Assembly (NCBI RefSeq): GCF_003544835.1
Contig: NZ_CP032099.1
Location: forward strand, 620,001 to 684,000
Direction of reading: 5' to 3'
DNA: 64,000 bases
Source of the DNA: Aliarcobacter skirrowii CCUG 10374
Lineage (GTDB): Bacteria; Campylobacterota; Campylobacteria; Campylobacterales; Arcobacteraceae
The translations under genes were made by a program, and so were the position numbers. The notes below the pieces were generated by a model, which did no database searches, was not told where the DNA came from, and saw only the letters and a program-made list of their open reading frames with translations. Below, piece after piece: positions 7,787 to 18,441 of this stretch (its first letter is position 1; every line of letters begins with the position of its first letter).

Positions 7787-10060
7787 TAATAACTTTTTAA
7801 AATCTATACTATCTTTTCCTACAAATTTTTTTTCATCTGTTTTTTTTACTACCATTTTTGCAATCTCATCAGTTTCAACTGCAACATCATGAGTTAAAGA
7901 TGCTATTTGTGCATTTTGTTGAGTCTGTTCATCCAAACTATTTACAGCATCATTAATCTGTTCAATACCCAAAAGTTGCTCTTTTGAAGAGTTTTCAATA
8001 TCATAAATAAGTTTTGAAGAGTTTTTTATATTTTCATTTAACTCTTTATACCCTTCAATCATAGAGTTTGCAATCTCTTTACCTTGATTTGCCTTTAATG
8101 TTGCATTTTCAACAATATTTTTTATCTCTTTTGCAGCTTCTGCACTTCTGTTTGCTAAGTTTCTAACCTCACCAGCAACAACTGCAAATCCTTTTCCAGC
8201 TTCACCAGCTGTTGCTGCTTCAACAGCTGCGTTTAGGCTTAAAATATTTGTTTGAAATGCGATATTATCAATCACACTTATTGCTTCATTTATCTCAGAA
8301 ACTTGACTACTAATATCTTCCATAGAAGCAGTTGTTTGGTTTGCAAGTTTCTCACCCTCAATAGAAGAGTTAAGAAGTTTTTGTGATAGTTGAGTCATTT
8401 TTGATACATTTTGTGAATTGCTTCTAATATTTGATGTAATTTGTTCTAAAGATGCTGATGTTTGTTCAAGAGATGCGGCTGCTTCATTTGAACTTATATT
8501 TAATTTATCTACATTTTTAAGTAATATATTTGAACTCTCATCAAGTTTTAATCCAATTGATTTGTTTTCAATTAACATTTGAGTAATTGAATCACCCAAA
8601 GTATTCACGCCATTTGCAAGTTTTAAAAGATGTTCTTTTAAATTTTTTGTTGATATTTTATTTAGATAGTTATAGTTAGAGTATTGCTCTAATACATTTA
8701 ATACATTTTCAATATTTGATTCAAGATTATTTGCCATTCTGTTTAATACATTTTTCAATTCCATTAATGCAGGATTTGAAACTTCAATATTAATTCTTTG
8801 ACATAAATCTCCATGTTCAAACTCTGATAAAACAGCAACTGTTTCATCGATTAATTTTCTATCCTCATCTGTTGCTTTTTTTGCTTTCTCAATATTTTCA
8901 TTAATCTGTTTAGCCATAATCCCAAACTCATCTTCTGAATCAATAGCAATTTTTTCAATACTATTACTCTCTTTATTTAAATATCTAAAAAATGACAATA
9001 ACCCATCTTTGATTCTTTTAAGAGATTTTAAAGATATTGTTAAAGTTATAAAAATAGAGATAGATATTACAACTAAAGTTATAATAGATAGTGTGATGAT
9101 TAAATACATCAGTTTATTTGCATCTTTAAAAATTTCATTTGAATTAACTCCACCAACTAAAAGCCAATTCCATTCATCAAAGTTTTCAAATACTGTAAAT
9201 TTCTCTTCATCATTCCAAATATATGTAAGATTGCCATTTTTCTTATTTAAAATCTCTTTTACAATATAAACTCCATTTTTATCTGAAATATCTAAACCAG
9301 ATTTTTTGCTTAATGTTGGATGAGAGATAAACTCTCCATATTTTTTATCATTTATATTTGAGTTTAAAATGTAGTAGTAACCACTTTCTCCTATAACTCT
9401 ATTTTTAATAGTTTGCATTAAATCATTTAAATCAGAGCTAATATCAGAACCTATAAAAGCTATTGCAATAACTTCATTATCTTCTATTATAGGAATATAT
9501 TTAGTCATATACTCTTTGCCAAATAACAAGGCTTTTCCTAAATAAGATTTTCCCTCTAAAACACTTTTATATCCAGGATGATTGCTATCTAGTTTAGTTC
9601 CAATAGCTCTATTTCCATTCTCTTTTTTTAAGCTAGTAGATACTCTAATAAAATCATTATCTTTTCTAACAAATATTGTAGCAACAGAGCCATTAGTAAT
9701 TTGTGTAAATTTATCAACCAAATCAAAATTTAAATTTACTAAATCTCCATTTATATATAAAGCAGGAGTTTTTAAATTTTCAATCTCTATGTTTTTTGAA
9801 TTATCTATTTTAATATCATTTAACATACTTAAAAATATGTCACCAGATAGATTTGCACCACTTTTTGCAACTTTATTGAAGGTATTTATATTTTCTATTA
9901 ATAAAGACAACTCTTTTTGAACAGTTTTTTCAGTATTTGTTTTCATCATCTCAAAACTATTATTAACAACTAAAAAAGTTAATATAGCCATTGAAATAGA
10001 TATTGATATTATTGATACAGATACTACTTTTGCAATAACTGAATTTTTTATAAAATTCAT
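7784..10060 (-). CDS. methyl-accepting chemotaxis protein with periplasmic Cache-type sensor
   Basis: Transmembrane chemoreceptor signalling to CheA/CheW. The 758 residues have an N-terminal membrane helix (about 10-32), a large periplasmic sensor with Cache-like features (for example [11 protein letters not shown] and a WNWLLVGGV segment before the membrane), a second helix (about 320-345), a HAMP-like linker and the cytoplasmic hairpin, whose tip reads [20 protein letters not shown] (about residue 610). A GGAGAG ribosome site lies upstream of the ATG. The signalling tail shares long identical stretches with the partial receptor at 63.6-64.0 kb. The ligand cannot be predicted. Confidence 0.95.
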   Translation of the reverse strand: MNFIKNSVIAKVVSVSIISISISMAILTFLVVNNSFEMMKTNTEKTVQKELSLLIENINTFNKVAKSGANLSGDIFLSMLNDIKIDNSKNIEIENLKTPALYINGDLVNLNFDLVDKFTQITNGSVATIFVRKDNDFIRVSTSLKKENGNRAIGTKLDSNHPGYKSVLEGKSYLGKALLFGKEYMTKYIPIIEDNEVIAIAFIGSDISSDLNDLMQTIKNRVIGESGYYYILNSNINDKKYGEFISHPTLSKKSGLDISDKNGVYIVKEILNKKNGNLTYIWNDEEKFTVFENFDEWNWLLVGGVNSNEIFKDANKLMYLIITLSIITLVVISISIFITLTISLKSLKRIKDGLLSFFRYLNKESNSIEKIAIDSEDEFGIMAKQINENIEKAKKATDEDRKLIDETVAVLSEFEHGDLCQRINIEVSNPALMELKNVLNRMANNLESNIENVLNVLEQYSNYNYLNKISTKNLKEHLLKLANGVNTLGDSITQMLIENKSIGLKLDESSNILLKNVDKLNISSNEAAASLEQTSASLEQITSNIRSNSQNVSKMTQLSQKLLNSSIEGEKLANQTTASMEDISSQVSEINEAISVIDNIAFQTNILSLNAAVEAATAGEAGKGFAVVAGEVRNLANRSAEAAKEIKNIVENATLKANQGKEIANSMIEGYKELNENIKNSSKLIYDIENSSKEQLLGIEQINDAVNSLDEQTQQNAQIASLTHDVAVETDEIAKMVVKKTDEKKFVGKDSIDFKKLL

Positions 10061-10138
10061 TTTAATCTCTCCGCTTATTTTGGTTAAAGTTTTTTGACCG
10101 TAATTATAGGCAGAATTTAATTTAATCTTAATGAAACT

Positions 10139-11170
10139 CTAAATAATCTCTCTTTTTATACTCTCTTTTAAGCTACAAGTTATTTCATAAGTTATTGTGT
10201 TGTGAATTTTTGCTAAATTTGTAACATCTTCAAAAAGACAAACCTCTTCATCATCACTATTTATTGTTAAATTATCCATAGAAACACGACCTAAAACTTG
10301 ATAGCCTTTTGGAGTTGTGTAGCTGTGATTTTCATTTAATCTTAAAAAACCATCTCCATATCCAATATCATAAGTAGAAACAACCATATCTTCACTGGCA
10401 CGGAATGTTCCACCATAACCAAGGCTTTGATCTTTTTTTAAAGTTCTAGTTGCCATTTTTGATGCCCAAAGACTCATTACAGGTTTTAATTTAGCAAAAT
10501 CAAAAACTTCATCACAATCAAAATATCCATAAGTAGCAATTCCAACTCTAGCAAAATCATCACCCAAAGAGTCAAAATTATTCACTCTAAAAAGTGCATT
10601 TGAATTGCAAGAGTGAAAAGATGGGATTGGTAAAAAAAGTTTTTCACATACCTCTTTTACCTTAGATTTTGCTTTAGAAAAATTTGAATTTTGCCAAAAA
10701 AAATCTGTGCTTAAAGTATCAGCATCTCTGTGGTGTGTAAAAACCCCTGTAATAGTCGCTTTTTGTTTCAAAAGCCCTAAAAAAGCCACTTCTATCTCAT
10801 CTATGCTTACACCATTTCTATGCATTCCTGTATCGATTTTTAAATGAACATTTGCATTTTGCGGTACTTTTGCTATATCTTCAAGGCTATTTATTGCTAT
10901 GTGAAAAGTATGTGAATAGTTGTGAAAAGTGCTATCTGCAAGCACTAAAATATAGGAGAAAAATTGTTCTATTTTTATTGCATCTTCTATTGTTTGAACT
11001 ACAGCTTTTTTTATTCCAAACTCACTTGATAGTTTTGCAATCTCAACTAATCCATGACCATATGCATTATCTTTTAAAACAACAGCAACTTTATCTTTGT
11101 TTGTTGCTTTTTTACTAATAACTTCAAGATTGTAAAAAAGATTATCCTTGTTTATTAATATCTTCGCCAC
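10139..11170 (-). CDS. alr: alanine racemase
   Basis: PLP enzyme converting L- to D-alanine for peptidoglycan. I place the start at GTG 11170, because AAAGGAT sits at ideal spacing before it and the protein then begins [16 protein letters not shown] as expected; an ATG 24 bases further upstream has no such site. This gives 343 residues. The PLP lysine is in [11 protein letters not shown], the catalytic tyrosine is in [10 protein letters not shown], and [10 protein letters not shown] is the family's CMDQ-like motif. The gene overlaps the end of uvrC by 29 bp, so the two are co-transcribed and probably coupled. Confidence 0.95.
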   Translation of the reverse strand: MAKILINKDNLFYNLEVISKKATNKDKVAVVLKDNAYGHGLVEIAKLSSEFGIKKAVVQTIEDAIKIEQFFSYILVLADSTFHNYSHTFHIAINSLEDIAKVPQNANVHLKIDTGMHRNGVSIDEIEVAFLGLLKQKATITGVFTHHRDADTLSTDFFWQNSNFSKAKSKVKEVCEKLFLPIPSFHSCNSNALFRVNNFDSLGDDFARVGIATYGYFDCDEVFDFAKLKPVMSLWASKMATRTLKKDQSLGYGGTFRASEDMVVSTYDIGYGDGFLRLNENHSYTTPKGYQVLGRVSMDNLTINSDDEEVCLFEDVTNLAKIHNTITYEITCSLKESIKREII

Positions 11171-13004
11171 TTTTATCCTTTTTAAAATAATCAACTATAT
11201 TTTGTGCATCACTTTGATTTAAAACAGTTTTTAACTCATCAAATGTTGCATTTTTTATCTTTTCAAACTCTCCAAAATAAAGAAGTAGTTTTTTGATTTT
11301 TGCTTCACCAATACCCTTTATTTGAAGAAAAGAGATATCTTTGTCCTCTTTTCTTTTCTGTTTTTTATGAAAACTAATAGCAAATCTATGAGCTTCATCT
11401 CTTAATCTTTGAACAAATTGCAATCTTTTATCACTTGGAAGAAGATTTATACTTTTTATCTCTTTATTTTGAATAAAGTGTAGTATATCTTTTGCATTTC
11501 CCTTTGCTCTATAAGCTTTTGCATCTACTTTTTGTTTTGAAATGGCAATAATATCTAAATTTACCCCAATAGAAGAAACTATCTCAAAAGCTAAATTTAG
11601 CAAAGTTGAACCACCATCAATAAGCCATAAATCAGGAGGAGAGTTTTTATCAAAACTCTCAACTCTTCTAAGAAGAAGTTCTCTCATTTGTGAGTATTCA
11701 TCAAGTGATTCAAGATTGTAGTGTCTATATGATTTTTTATCAAAACTCTCTATTTGGCTATTCCAAACAACCATAGCTCCAACTCTTGCTTGTCCCATTA
11801 AATGAGAGTTATCAAAACTCTCTATTATGTTTGGACTATTTTTTAAAGAGAATAGCTCTTTTATTTCACTATAAATAGAGTTTTGCTGTTTAATACTCTC
11901 CAATCTTAAAAGCTCATCACAGTTATTTAAAGCAATTTTTACAATAGTAGCTTTTTTATCTATTTTTGGATTTACTATTTTTATCTTTTTACTAAATTTT
12001 TGATATAAAAAATCCTCTATAGAGTCAAGCTCTTCAATCTCATTTGCTACAAGTATCTCTTTTGGAATTATTGGCAAATCATTTGAGTAGTAGTTTATAA
12101 TAGCTCTTTTATAAGCCTCTTGTATATCAAACTCAACATCATCATTTGATTTCATAAAATCATAGTTTGAAGATGCTAATTTTCCATCTCTTATAAACAT
12201 TCTTACAATTACAGCTTTTTTGTTGCTAGATTTTATTGCAAAAATATCCAAATCATCATTTGATGTTAAATCAATTCCTGTTTTAATTTGCGATTTTTCA
12301 ATAGTTTTTATTCTATCTCTTAATACAAGTGCCTCTTCAAATCTAAAGTTTTGTGAATAAAAAAGCATTTTCTCTTTTAGTTTTGTCAAGATTTTTGATT
12401 TATTGTAGATATAACTTAAAGCCTCATCTAAAATCTTTTTATAATCCTCTTTAGAGATTTTATCTTCACATGGAGCTAAACATTTACCTATTTGAAAAAA
12501 TAGACAAGCTTTTTTACCCTTTACACAAGATTTTTTTTGCACCAGTGGAACTATCTCATAGATACTATCAAGCATATCTTTTGCACCACTTGAATATGGA
12601 CCAAAATATTTTATATTTTTACCTTTTTCTATTTTTCTTGTTATCTCAAGTCGTGGAAAATCCTCATTTAAATTTACAAAAATATATGGATATGTTTTAT
12701 CATCTCTTAAAAGTACATTGTATTTTGGTTTTAGCTGTTTTATTAAGGAGTTTTCTAAAATTAAAGCATCGTGCTCATTTGGTACAACAATCCACTCTAA
12801 AGAGGATGTTTCACTAATCATCTTATAAATTCGTGGACTTAAATCGCTTGAAGCTTGCAAAGTAGGGCTAAATTTAAAGTAGCTTTTTACTCTATTTTTT
12901 AAGCTTTTTGCTTTTCCTATATATAATAGATGCCCTTGATTATCAAAATATTGATAAACTCCAGCTTCATTTGGGAGTTGCTTTAATTTCTCTTCTAAAT
13001 TCAT
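11142..13004 (-). CDS. uvrC: excinuclease ABC subunit C
   Basis: Makes the two incisions in nucleotide excision repair with UvrAB. The 620 residues contain the GIY-YIG nuclease ([20 protein letters not shown], about 15-34), a Cys cluster near 160-180, the UVR/UvrB-binding motif (around [17 protein letters not shown]), the RNase H-like C-terminal nuclease ([11 protein letters not shown] and DLWLIDGG) and a helix-hairpin-helix tail ([15 protein letters not shown]). Length and order are normal. It leads a two-gene unit with alr. Confidence 0.97.
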   Translation of the reverse strand: MNLEEKLKQLPNEAGVYQYFDNQGHLLYIGKAKSLKNRVKSYFKFSPTLQASSDLSPRIYKMISETSSLEWIVVPNEHDALILENSLIKQLKPKYNVLLRDDKTYPYIFVNLNEDFPRLEITRKIEKGKNIKYFGPYSSGAKDMLDSIYEIVPLVQKKSCVKGKKACLFFQIGKCLAPCEDKISKEDYKKILDEALSYIYNKSKILTKLKEKMLFYSQNFRFEEALVLRDRIKTIEKSQIKTGIDLTSNDDLDIFAIKSSNKKAVIVRMFIRDGKLASSNYDFMKSNDDVEFDIQEAYKRAIINYYSNDLPIIPKEILVANEIEELDSIEDFLYQKFSKKIKIVNPKIDKKATIVKIALNNCDELLRLESIKQQNSIYSEIKELFSLKNSPNIIESFDNSHLMGQARVGAMVVWNSQIESFDKKSYRHYNLESLDEYSQMRELLLRRVESFDKNSPPDLWLIDGGSTLLNLAFEIVSSIGVNLDIIAISKQKVDAKAYRAKGNAKDILHFIQNKEIKSINLLPSDKRLQFVQRLRDEAHRFAISFHKKQKRKEDKDISFLQIKGIGEAKIKKLLLYFGEFEKIKNATFDELKTVLNQSDAQNIVDYFKKDKSGEDINKQG

Positions 13005-13017
13005 TTTGAAATAGTAG

Positions 13018-13043
13018 CTAAAAACTCTTTTTAGAGCCTTTAG
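13018..13043 (-). terminator. hairpin terminator of the efflux operon
   Basis: On the minus strand CTAAAGGCTCT, an AAAA loop and AGAGTTTTTAG give an 11-bp stem with two G-U pairs and a T run in the 3' arm. It overlaps the last stop codon of the RND operon and lies just before uvrC. Confidence 0.5.
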
Positions 13044-14707
13044 ATGCTATCTTGAGTTATTCTTTTTAGACTATTTTTTATAACTATTGGAACAAAAAAC
13101 ATAGATACTACATAAGAGATTAAAGTTCCACCAATAAGTGCAACTCCAAGTCCACCAAATACAGCATCATTTGCAATTAAACTACTAGCAAAAACAAGAA
13201 CTAAAACAGTTAAAATAATAGGTTTTGATCTTGTGGCTGCTGCTTTTGCTATTGCTTCGTTTACTTCTAAATGGTTTTCTAAAACAAGCTGTTTTGCAAA
13301 ATCTATAATAAGTGTTGAGTTTCTTGAGTTTATTCCAATTAAAGCAATAAATCCAATAAGGCTAGTTGCTGTTAAATAAAAAATATCTTTTGTAAAAATA
13401 TCCATAATAATATGAGCAAAAATCACACCAATAATAGAGATAAAACTAGATAGAACTATTGCAGCACTTAGTACAAAGTTTTTATAATAAACAACCATTA
13501 AAAGGAAAATTAAAACAAGTGCAATAATAAAAGCAGTTCCCAAATCAATAAAAGTATCAATTGTAACTTTTAGCTCTCCATCAAAAACCAAATCAAATCT
13601 CTCATTAGTTTTTTTATCAATAAATGCAAGATTTAGCATATTTGTTTTTATTACATCATAATTTTTACTAAACTCTTCAATCATCTGTTCTCTTGATTTT
13701 AAAAGTGGATATATTTGACTATCATTTGAAGTTTCGGCTATTACATTTATTAAAATATTTAGATTTTTTGATGTAATTTCTGGCTCTTTTAAACTCTCTT
13801 TTATAGTTACAAGTTCAGAAATACTTATCATTTCGCCACGACTATTCATAATTTTTAATGCACTAAGTTTTGAGTTTAGGGCATCTTTTGAGTGATTTGT
13901 TATATTTTTACTATTCGATAATCTTAAAAATATTGGAATTTGACTCTCTTTGTTTCTATCATTTATAACACCAACTTGCATTCCTTCAAAAGCTAGATAT
14001 AAAGTTGCTTTTAGATGTTGTAAATCAACTTGACTCATCAAAGCTTTGTTGTTATTAATCTTCAAAGAGTAAGTTTTAAAATCACGATTTGCTAAAACAT
14101 CAATATCCACTAAAGTATCTTGATTTTTAAAAATTTTTGCAACTTTTAGGGCAAAATCTCTTTGATTATTAAAACTATCTCCTCCATAAATTTCAGCAAC
14201 CAAAGATGCAAGAACAGGAGGACCAGCTGGAAGTTGAATAAATTTTATTATTGCATCATCTTTAGAGCAAGAGTTTAAAACTTCATCTCTTAAAATATTA
14301 ACAAGGTTGTAACTTGTAATATTTCTATCTTTAAATCTTTTAATATTTACCATAAGTTCAGCTTGACTCTCTTTATCTTTTAAAGAGCTTAGTTTTACAA
14401 GACCTGCAAAATCTATTGGTTGACCTTGTGATAAAAATGCTGAAACATTTAAGACATTATCATTTTTTTGTAAAGTGTATGCAATGCAATCAACCATAGA
14501 CTTAGTCTGTTTTAAACTTGAACCATCTTTTAAATCTAAATATACAGAGAAACTATCTGAGTCCTTATCAGGAAGCATTTTTGCTTTTACAATTTTTGTT
14601 GGAAATGTTAAAACTGAAGCTATAAAAAGTATTAAAGTAAAAAGTAATACAAACATACTCTTTTTTTTATTGTTTAAAATATCTAAAATAATATGCTCTA
14701 ATCTCAT
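13040..14707 (-). CDS. RND efflux permease, C-terminal half (split gene)
   Basis: Second half of a resistance-nodulation-division pump of the inner membrane. The 555 residues start with a membrane helix (about 17-36), then the second periplasmic porter/docking region (KMLPDKDSDSFSVYLDLKDG), and end with a membrane bundle (about 385-550, with FIALIGINSRNSTLIIDFA and RSKPIILTVLVLVF). It matches TM7-TM12 of a normal 1,040-1,080-residue pump. The ATG overlaps the TGA of the first half (ATGA), and both lie on an A6 run, so a single-base change would fuse the halves. Either a translationally coupled split pump, a recent frameshift, or a homopolymer sequencing error. Confidence 0.85.
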   Translation of the reverse strand: MRLEHIILDILNNKKKSMFVLLFTLILFIASVLTFPTKIVKAKMLPDKDSDSFSVYLDLKDGSSLKQTKSMVDCIAYTLQKNDNVLNVSAFLSQGQPIDFAGLVKLSSLKDKESQAELMVNIKRFKDRNITSYNLVNILRDEVLNSCSKDDAIIKFIQLPAGPPVLASLVAEIYGGDSFNNQRDFALKVAKIFKNQDTLVDIDVLANRDFKTYSLKINNNKALMSQVDLQHLKATLYLAFEGMQVGVINDRNKESQIPIFLRLSNSKNITNHSKDALNSKLSALKIMNSRGEMISISELVTIKESLKEPEITSKNLNILINVIAETSNDSQIYPLLKSREQMIEEFSKNYDVIKTNMLNLAFIDKKTNERFDLVFDGELKVTIDTFIDLGTAFIIALVLIFLLMVVYYKNFVLSAAIVLSSFISIIGVIFAHIIMDIFTKDIFYLTATSLIGFIALIGINSRNSTLIIDFAKQLVLENHLEVNEAIAKAAATRSKPIILTVLVLVFASSLIANDAVFGGLGVALIGGTLISYVVSMFFVPIVIKNSLKRITQDSI

Positions 14708-16263
14708 TTTTTAGCCTTTAAAACTTTTTTTACTAAATATGGCGTAAACGCATAAGCAACAAATAGTGAAACTGCCAAAGAAATAGGTACAAATACAGGA
14801 AGAGGGTGCATAAACTCTCCCATCATTCCACCAACAAAAAACATTGGAATAAATACTAAAATAATAGCAATAGTTGCAATATTTGTTGGATTTCCTATCT
14901 CATTTGTTGCCTCTATTGCAATTTTTTCAATATCATCATTTGGATTTTGAATTTTGTGTCTATGAATATTTTCAATTACAATAATAGCAGCATCAACCAA
15001 CATTCCAAGAGATACAATTAGAGCAAAAAGAGTTATTCTATTTACAGTTTCACCCAGTAAAAAACCTATAAACAGAGTTAAAGATAGAATCATAGGAACT
15101 GTTAAAGATACTATTAAAGCCTCTTTAAATCCAAGTGTAAAAATAAGTAAAATAAATATAATTACAATTGAGATAAAAAGATCTTTAATCAAAGCATTTA
15201 CAGCATTATTAGCAGTATATCCATCATCTCTTGTGATTGTGTATTTGATATTTTTTTCTAAAAGTGACTCTTTTATACTACTCATATACTCAAATATCTT
15301 CTCATTTATAACAACACTATTTGCACCTTTTAATTTTGATGCCATAAGTGTAATTTGTGGATATTCTTCTATATTTCCACTCTCATTTTTTAGATAAATA
15401 TAGGCATCTTTTTTATTTTGTATCTCATAAGATTTCTCTATTTTTGCAATATCTCTTAGATAAATTGGAGTTTGATAATTGTATGAAATGATTAGATTTT
15501 CCAAATCTTTTACGCTTTTTATAGCTTGATCAATACTCATTACAACAAGTTTGCCATCATCTGTATTTGTAGCTATATTTGGTGTGTTGTAGTTTAAAGC
15601 TTCAATACTTTTCATAACATTTGCAAGTGCTATGTTATAAGAGCTTAATTTGTTAATATCAACTTGAATATTAAATTGCTCTCTTTTTTCACCTTTTAAA
15701 TCAACCATAGCAACATCTTCTATCTTGTTTATATCTTTTGATATACGACTTACTTCATTAAAAAGTTGCTCTTTGGTTAAAATATCTTTTCCATCTTTTT
15801 TTGAAGAGTAGAATGCGATTGTTGCTATTGGAATACCTGTATCAATATCCATTGTTTTAATTATTGGTTGTAGAGCATTTTTTGGCATTAAATCCATATT
15901 TCTCATAACTTGATCATAAAGTTTTAGATTTGAGAACTCTTTATCTTCTCCAATAAAAAATTGAACTTGAACAATTCCAACACTATCTTTTGCATAAGAG
16001 TAGATATGCTCAACCCCTTTTATCTCTTTTATTTTTTTTTCTAAAGGTTCAATAATTACTTTTTGAATCTCACTAGCTTTTGCATCTGGTAAAGCTACAA
16101 TTACAACTCCACCACTAACTTTAATTTGAGGATTCTCCTCTTTTGGCATAAGTAAAAGTGAAAAGTAGCCTAAGATTAAAATAAAAATACCCAAAATTGC
16201 TGTTAATGGATGATTTATAAATGTTTGTGCAATCTTACCTGCAATATTTAAATCTCTACTCAT
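14704..16263 (-). CDS. RND efflux permease, N-terminal half (split gene)
   Basis: First half of the same pump, 519 residues: TM1 (about 17-37), the first periplasmic loop with an RND start motif (LLLMPKEENPQIKVSGGVV), and TM2-TM6 (about 350-515). The TM4 proton-relay region reads VSLGMLVDAAIIVIENIHRH: one aspartate is kept where drug pumps of the AcrB type have two (VDDAI), a state also seen in metal-type pumps. It ends FTPYLVKKVLKAKK, where the linker to TM7 would begin. The two halves together total 1,074 residues. It overlaps the adaptor gene by 8 bp. Substrate unknown. Confidence 0.88.
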   Translation of the reverse strand: MSRDLNIAGKIAQTFINHPLTAILGIFILILGYFSLLLMPKEENPQIKVSGGVVIVALPDAKASEIQKVIIEPLEKKIKEIKGVEHIYSYAKDSVGIVQVQFFIGEDKEFSNLKLYDQVMRNMDLMPKNALQPIIKTMDIDTGIPIATIAFYSSKKDGKDILTKEQLFNEVSRISKDINKIEDVAMVDLKGEKREQFNIQVDINKLSSYNIALANVMKSIEALNYNTPNIATNTDDGKLVVMSIDQAIKSVKDLENLIISYNYQTPIYLRDIAKIEKSYEIQNKKDAYIYLKNESGNIEEYPQITLMASKLKGANSVVINEKIFEYMSSIKESLLEKNIKYTITRDDGYTANNAVNALIKDLFISIVIIFILLIFTLGFKEALIVSLTVPMILSLTLFIGFLLGETVNRITLFALIVSLGMLVDAAIIVIENIHRHKIQNPNDDIEKIAIEATNEIGNPTNIATIAIILVFIPMFFVGGMMGEFMHPLPVFVPISLAVSLFVAYAFTPYLVKKVLKAKK

Positions 16264-16978
16264 TTTGATTATCCAAATATATTTTTACTTTTGCATACAT
16301 AGCTGGATAGATATTGTAATCTTTTTTATCAAAAGCAATTTTTACTACAAATGAGTGAGAACTATTTTGATAGTTTGGAAATATTGCAATAACTTCTCCT
16401 TGTGAAAAGAAGTTTTGTGAAGGAATCTGTATATCTAACTTTTGATTTAAACTTATATTTTTTAAATTCGATTCAGATATATTTGTTTTTATAATTAAAG
16501 AGTTTAAATCTGTCAAAACCATATGAGGCATTCCAGGAATTGCCATTTCTCCCTCTTTGATAGATTTTTTTATAACTAAAGAGTCATTTAAAGCTCTTAT
16601 TTTTAGGTAGTTATAGTTTGCATTTAACTCATCTAATTTTGCTTTAGCAGTTATTAAATTTAACTCCAACTGTTCATAATCAAATTTAGATATTAAATCT
16701 TGATCTAATAGCTCTTTATATCTTTTTAGATTTAATTCAAGATTTTTTACCTGATTTTTAACTATTTGTTCATTATATTTAATATCTGTTGAGTCAATCT
16801 CATATAAAAGCTGAGCTTTTTTTACAATATCACCCTCATTTACATAAACTTTTGTGATATTTCCCATTACTCTACTTGAAATAATCTTCTCATTTTGCGA
16901 CTCAACAACTCCATCAAGCTCTAAATAAGAAGATAGTAGTTGAGTTAAAGATAGAAGTATTAAAAACAGAAATCTCAT
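16256..16978 (-). CDS. periplasmic adaptor (membrane fusion) subunit of efflux system
   Basis: HlyD/AcrA-type adaptor joining the RND pump to the TolC-like channel. The 240 residues start with a signal peptide (MRFLFLILLSLTQLLSS), then the first lipoyl half-motif and linker (VVESQNEKIISSRVMGNITK then GDIVKKAQLL), an alpha-hairpin (about 75-130) and the second half (IKEGEMAIPGMPHM), then a beta-barrel segment. It is short for the family (350-400): the membrane-proximal domain is reduced. It overlaps both neighbours by a few bases (tolC end, pump start), so the four genes form one operon. Confidence 0.88.
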   Translation of the reverse strand: MRFLFLILLSLTQLLSSYLELDGVVESQNEKIISSRVMGNITKVYVNEGDIVKKAQLLYEIDSTDIKYNEQIVKNQVKNLELNLKRYKELLDQDLISKFDYEQLELNLITAKAKLDELNANYNYLKIRALNDSLVIKKSIKEGEMAIPGMPHMVLTDLNSLIIKTNISESNLKNISLNQKLDIQIPSQNFFSQGEVIAIFPNYQNSSHSFVVKIAFDKKDYNIYPAMYAKVKIYLDNQNE

Positions 16979-18324
16979 TTTGTATCCTTTGTTAAGTTAA
17001 GTCCTAAAACCTGTTTTAATTTGGCTTTTGCTAAAGATGTTTCATATCTAGCATTTAAAAGCAAAGTTTGAGTTTTTCTAAAATTTGTCTCTTGAGCTAG
17101 AAGTGTAGTCATTGAGATAAGTCTATTTTTGTATTGAAGTTTTGCTTGTTCTAAAACCTCTTGAGCTAACTCTAAACTTTTACTATTTGTTTCAACTGTT
17201 TTTTGCTTTGAATTAAGATTTAAAATCGCCTCTTGAAGCTCTAGTTTGATACCATCATCAAGCTTTTGCATATCTAATTTTGCTTTTAGAAGCTCTAATT
17301 TACTCTTTTCTAATTGGCTACTTCTAGTTTGATCAAATAGTGTAAGATTTACTCCTAAAAATGCCATATAGTAATCTTTGTCACTTGAAGCTGTAAAGTT
17401 GTTATCATTGTATCCATACTCTAATCTTGAAAAAATAGTTGGATAGTATGAGCCTTGTTTTGCTTTTATATTTTTACTATTTGCCTCAATTTCTATATTT
17501 TGCAAAGCTTTTTCATCTCTATTTAATAAAGCAATCTCATATAGTTTTTCAAATTCGTTTAGAGTAAACTCTAAGCTTTTTAAATCTTCTACATCTTTTA
17601 TCTTCTCATTTGAGCTTAAAAACTTAAGATATGCAATTGATAAATTAAAATTGTTTTGTGCTTGTAGAAGTTGTGATTCAATATTTAGTAAGTATAGTTT
17701 TGCCTCATTTACATCTAGTTTTGTAACAAGTCCGTTTTCATGAAACTTAACTGCACCATTGGCAATAAACTCAACACTCTGTTTTGCTTTTTGTAAAGTT
17801 TTTACAAAATCTTTTGCCAAAACAGAGCTATTGTAGGCTTTTAAAACTTCAAGCTCAAGATTTTTTTCATTAAGATTATATAAAATCTCATTTGCTTTTT
17901 CTTGAAGTTTAGCAATATCTTTGTAATTTTGAATAGAAAACCCCATAAATAAAGGAATATCATATACTATTTTGTTATTTATATTTGTTCTATCATCAGG
18001 ATAGTTTAAATCTTTTGGGGCTATATCCATATCTCCAGTATTTTGAGCAAATCCAAAATCTCTAAATGTTGCTTCTCTACTAGATAGTTTTGAGTTAAAA
18101 ACATATCCAGAGTGATTTGTTCTGCTAACTTCACTTGATAGATATAGCTTACCTGTTTGAACTCCAGTTAAATAATCACTATTTGTTTTTGCAATATCAA
18201 TATCAATTTTTTGTTTTTGTAGATCTTTACTATTTTCTAAAGTTTGAGTTAAAAGTTCATCAAAAGATATTGTTTGAGAAAATAGAGTTGAAAAGAAGCT
18301 TATCAAAAATAAAATTTTCTTCAT
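16975..18324 (-). CDS. TolC family outer membrane efflux protein
   Basis: Outer-membrane channel of the tripartite pump. The 449 residues begin with a signal peptide (MKKILFLISFFSTLFSQ) and hold two outer-membrane-efflux repeats rich in heptad helices (for example FDELLTQTLENSKDLQKQKI and LEQAKLQYKNRLISMTTLLA). It is the first gene of the operon, with AAGGAA before the ATG, a good promoter at 18351-18379 upstream and a 4-base overlap with the adaptor gene. Substrate cannot be told from the sequence. Confidence 0.9.
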   Translation of the reverse strand: MKKILFLISFFSTLFSQTISFDELLTQTLENSKDLQKQKIDIDIAKTNSDYLTGVQTGKLYLSSEVSRTNHSGYVFNSKLSSREATFRDFGFAQNTGDMDIAPKDLNYPDDRTNINNKIVYDIPLFMGFSIQNYKDIAKLQEKANEILYNLNEKNLELEVLKAYNSSVLAKDFVKTLQKAKQSVEFIANGAVKFHENGLVTKLDVNEAKLYLLNIESQLLQAQNNFNLSIAYLKFLSSNEKIKDVEDLKSLEFTLNEFEKLYEIALLNRDEKALQNIEIEANSKNIKAKQGSYYPTIFSRLEYGYNDNNFTASSDKDYYMAFLGVNLTLFDQTRSSQLEKSKLELLKAKLDMQKLDDGIKLELQEAILNLNSKQKTVETNSKSLELAQEVLEQAKLQYKNRLISMTTLLAQETNFRKTQTLLLNARYETSLAKAKLKQVLGLNLTKDTK

Positions 18325-18350
18325 AAAAATTCCTTAAAATTAAAGTGGAA

Positions 18351-18379
18351 ATTATAACAGAAAATTCTATTTTTTTCAA
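18351..18379 (-). promoter_or_regulatory. sigma70 promoter of the efflux operon
   Basis: On the minus strand TTGAAA (18374-18379) and TATAAT (18351-18356) are 17 bp apart, close to consensus. Just upstream of the -35 an AT-rich inverted repeat AATTATAA / TTATAATT (18383-18405) could be a repressor site, but in DNA this AT-rich it may be chance. Confidence 0.65.
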
Positions 18380-18441
18380 AAGAATTATAATTTAAATTTA
18401 TAATTATAAATAAACATTCATTTACTTATAAGATATTTTTA

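Noticed and set aside
10852-11118. Plus-strand open frame opposite alr
   Set aside because: Low-complexity Leu/Gln-rich translation lying wholly inside the clear alr gene; an antisense shadow.
11171-11194. Earlier ATG start for alr
   Set aside because: GTG at 11170 has an AAAGGAT site and gives the conserved N terminus.
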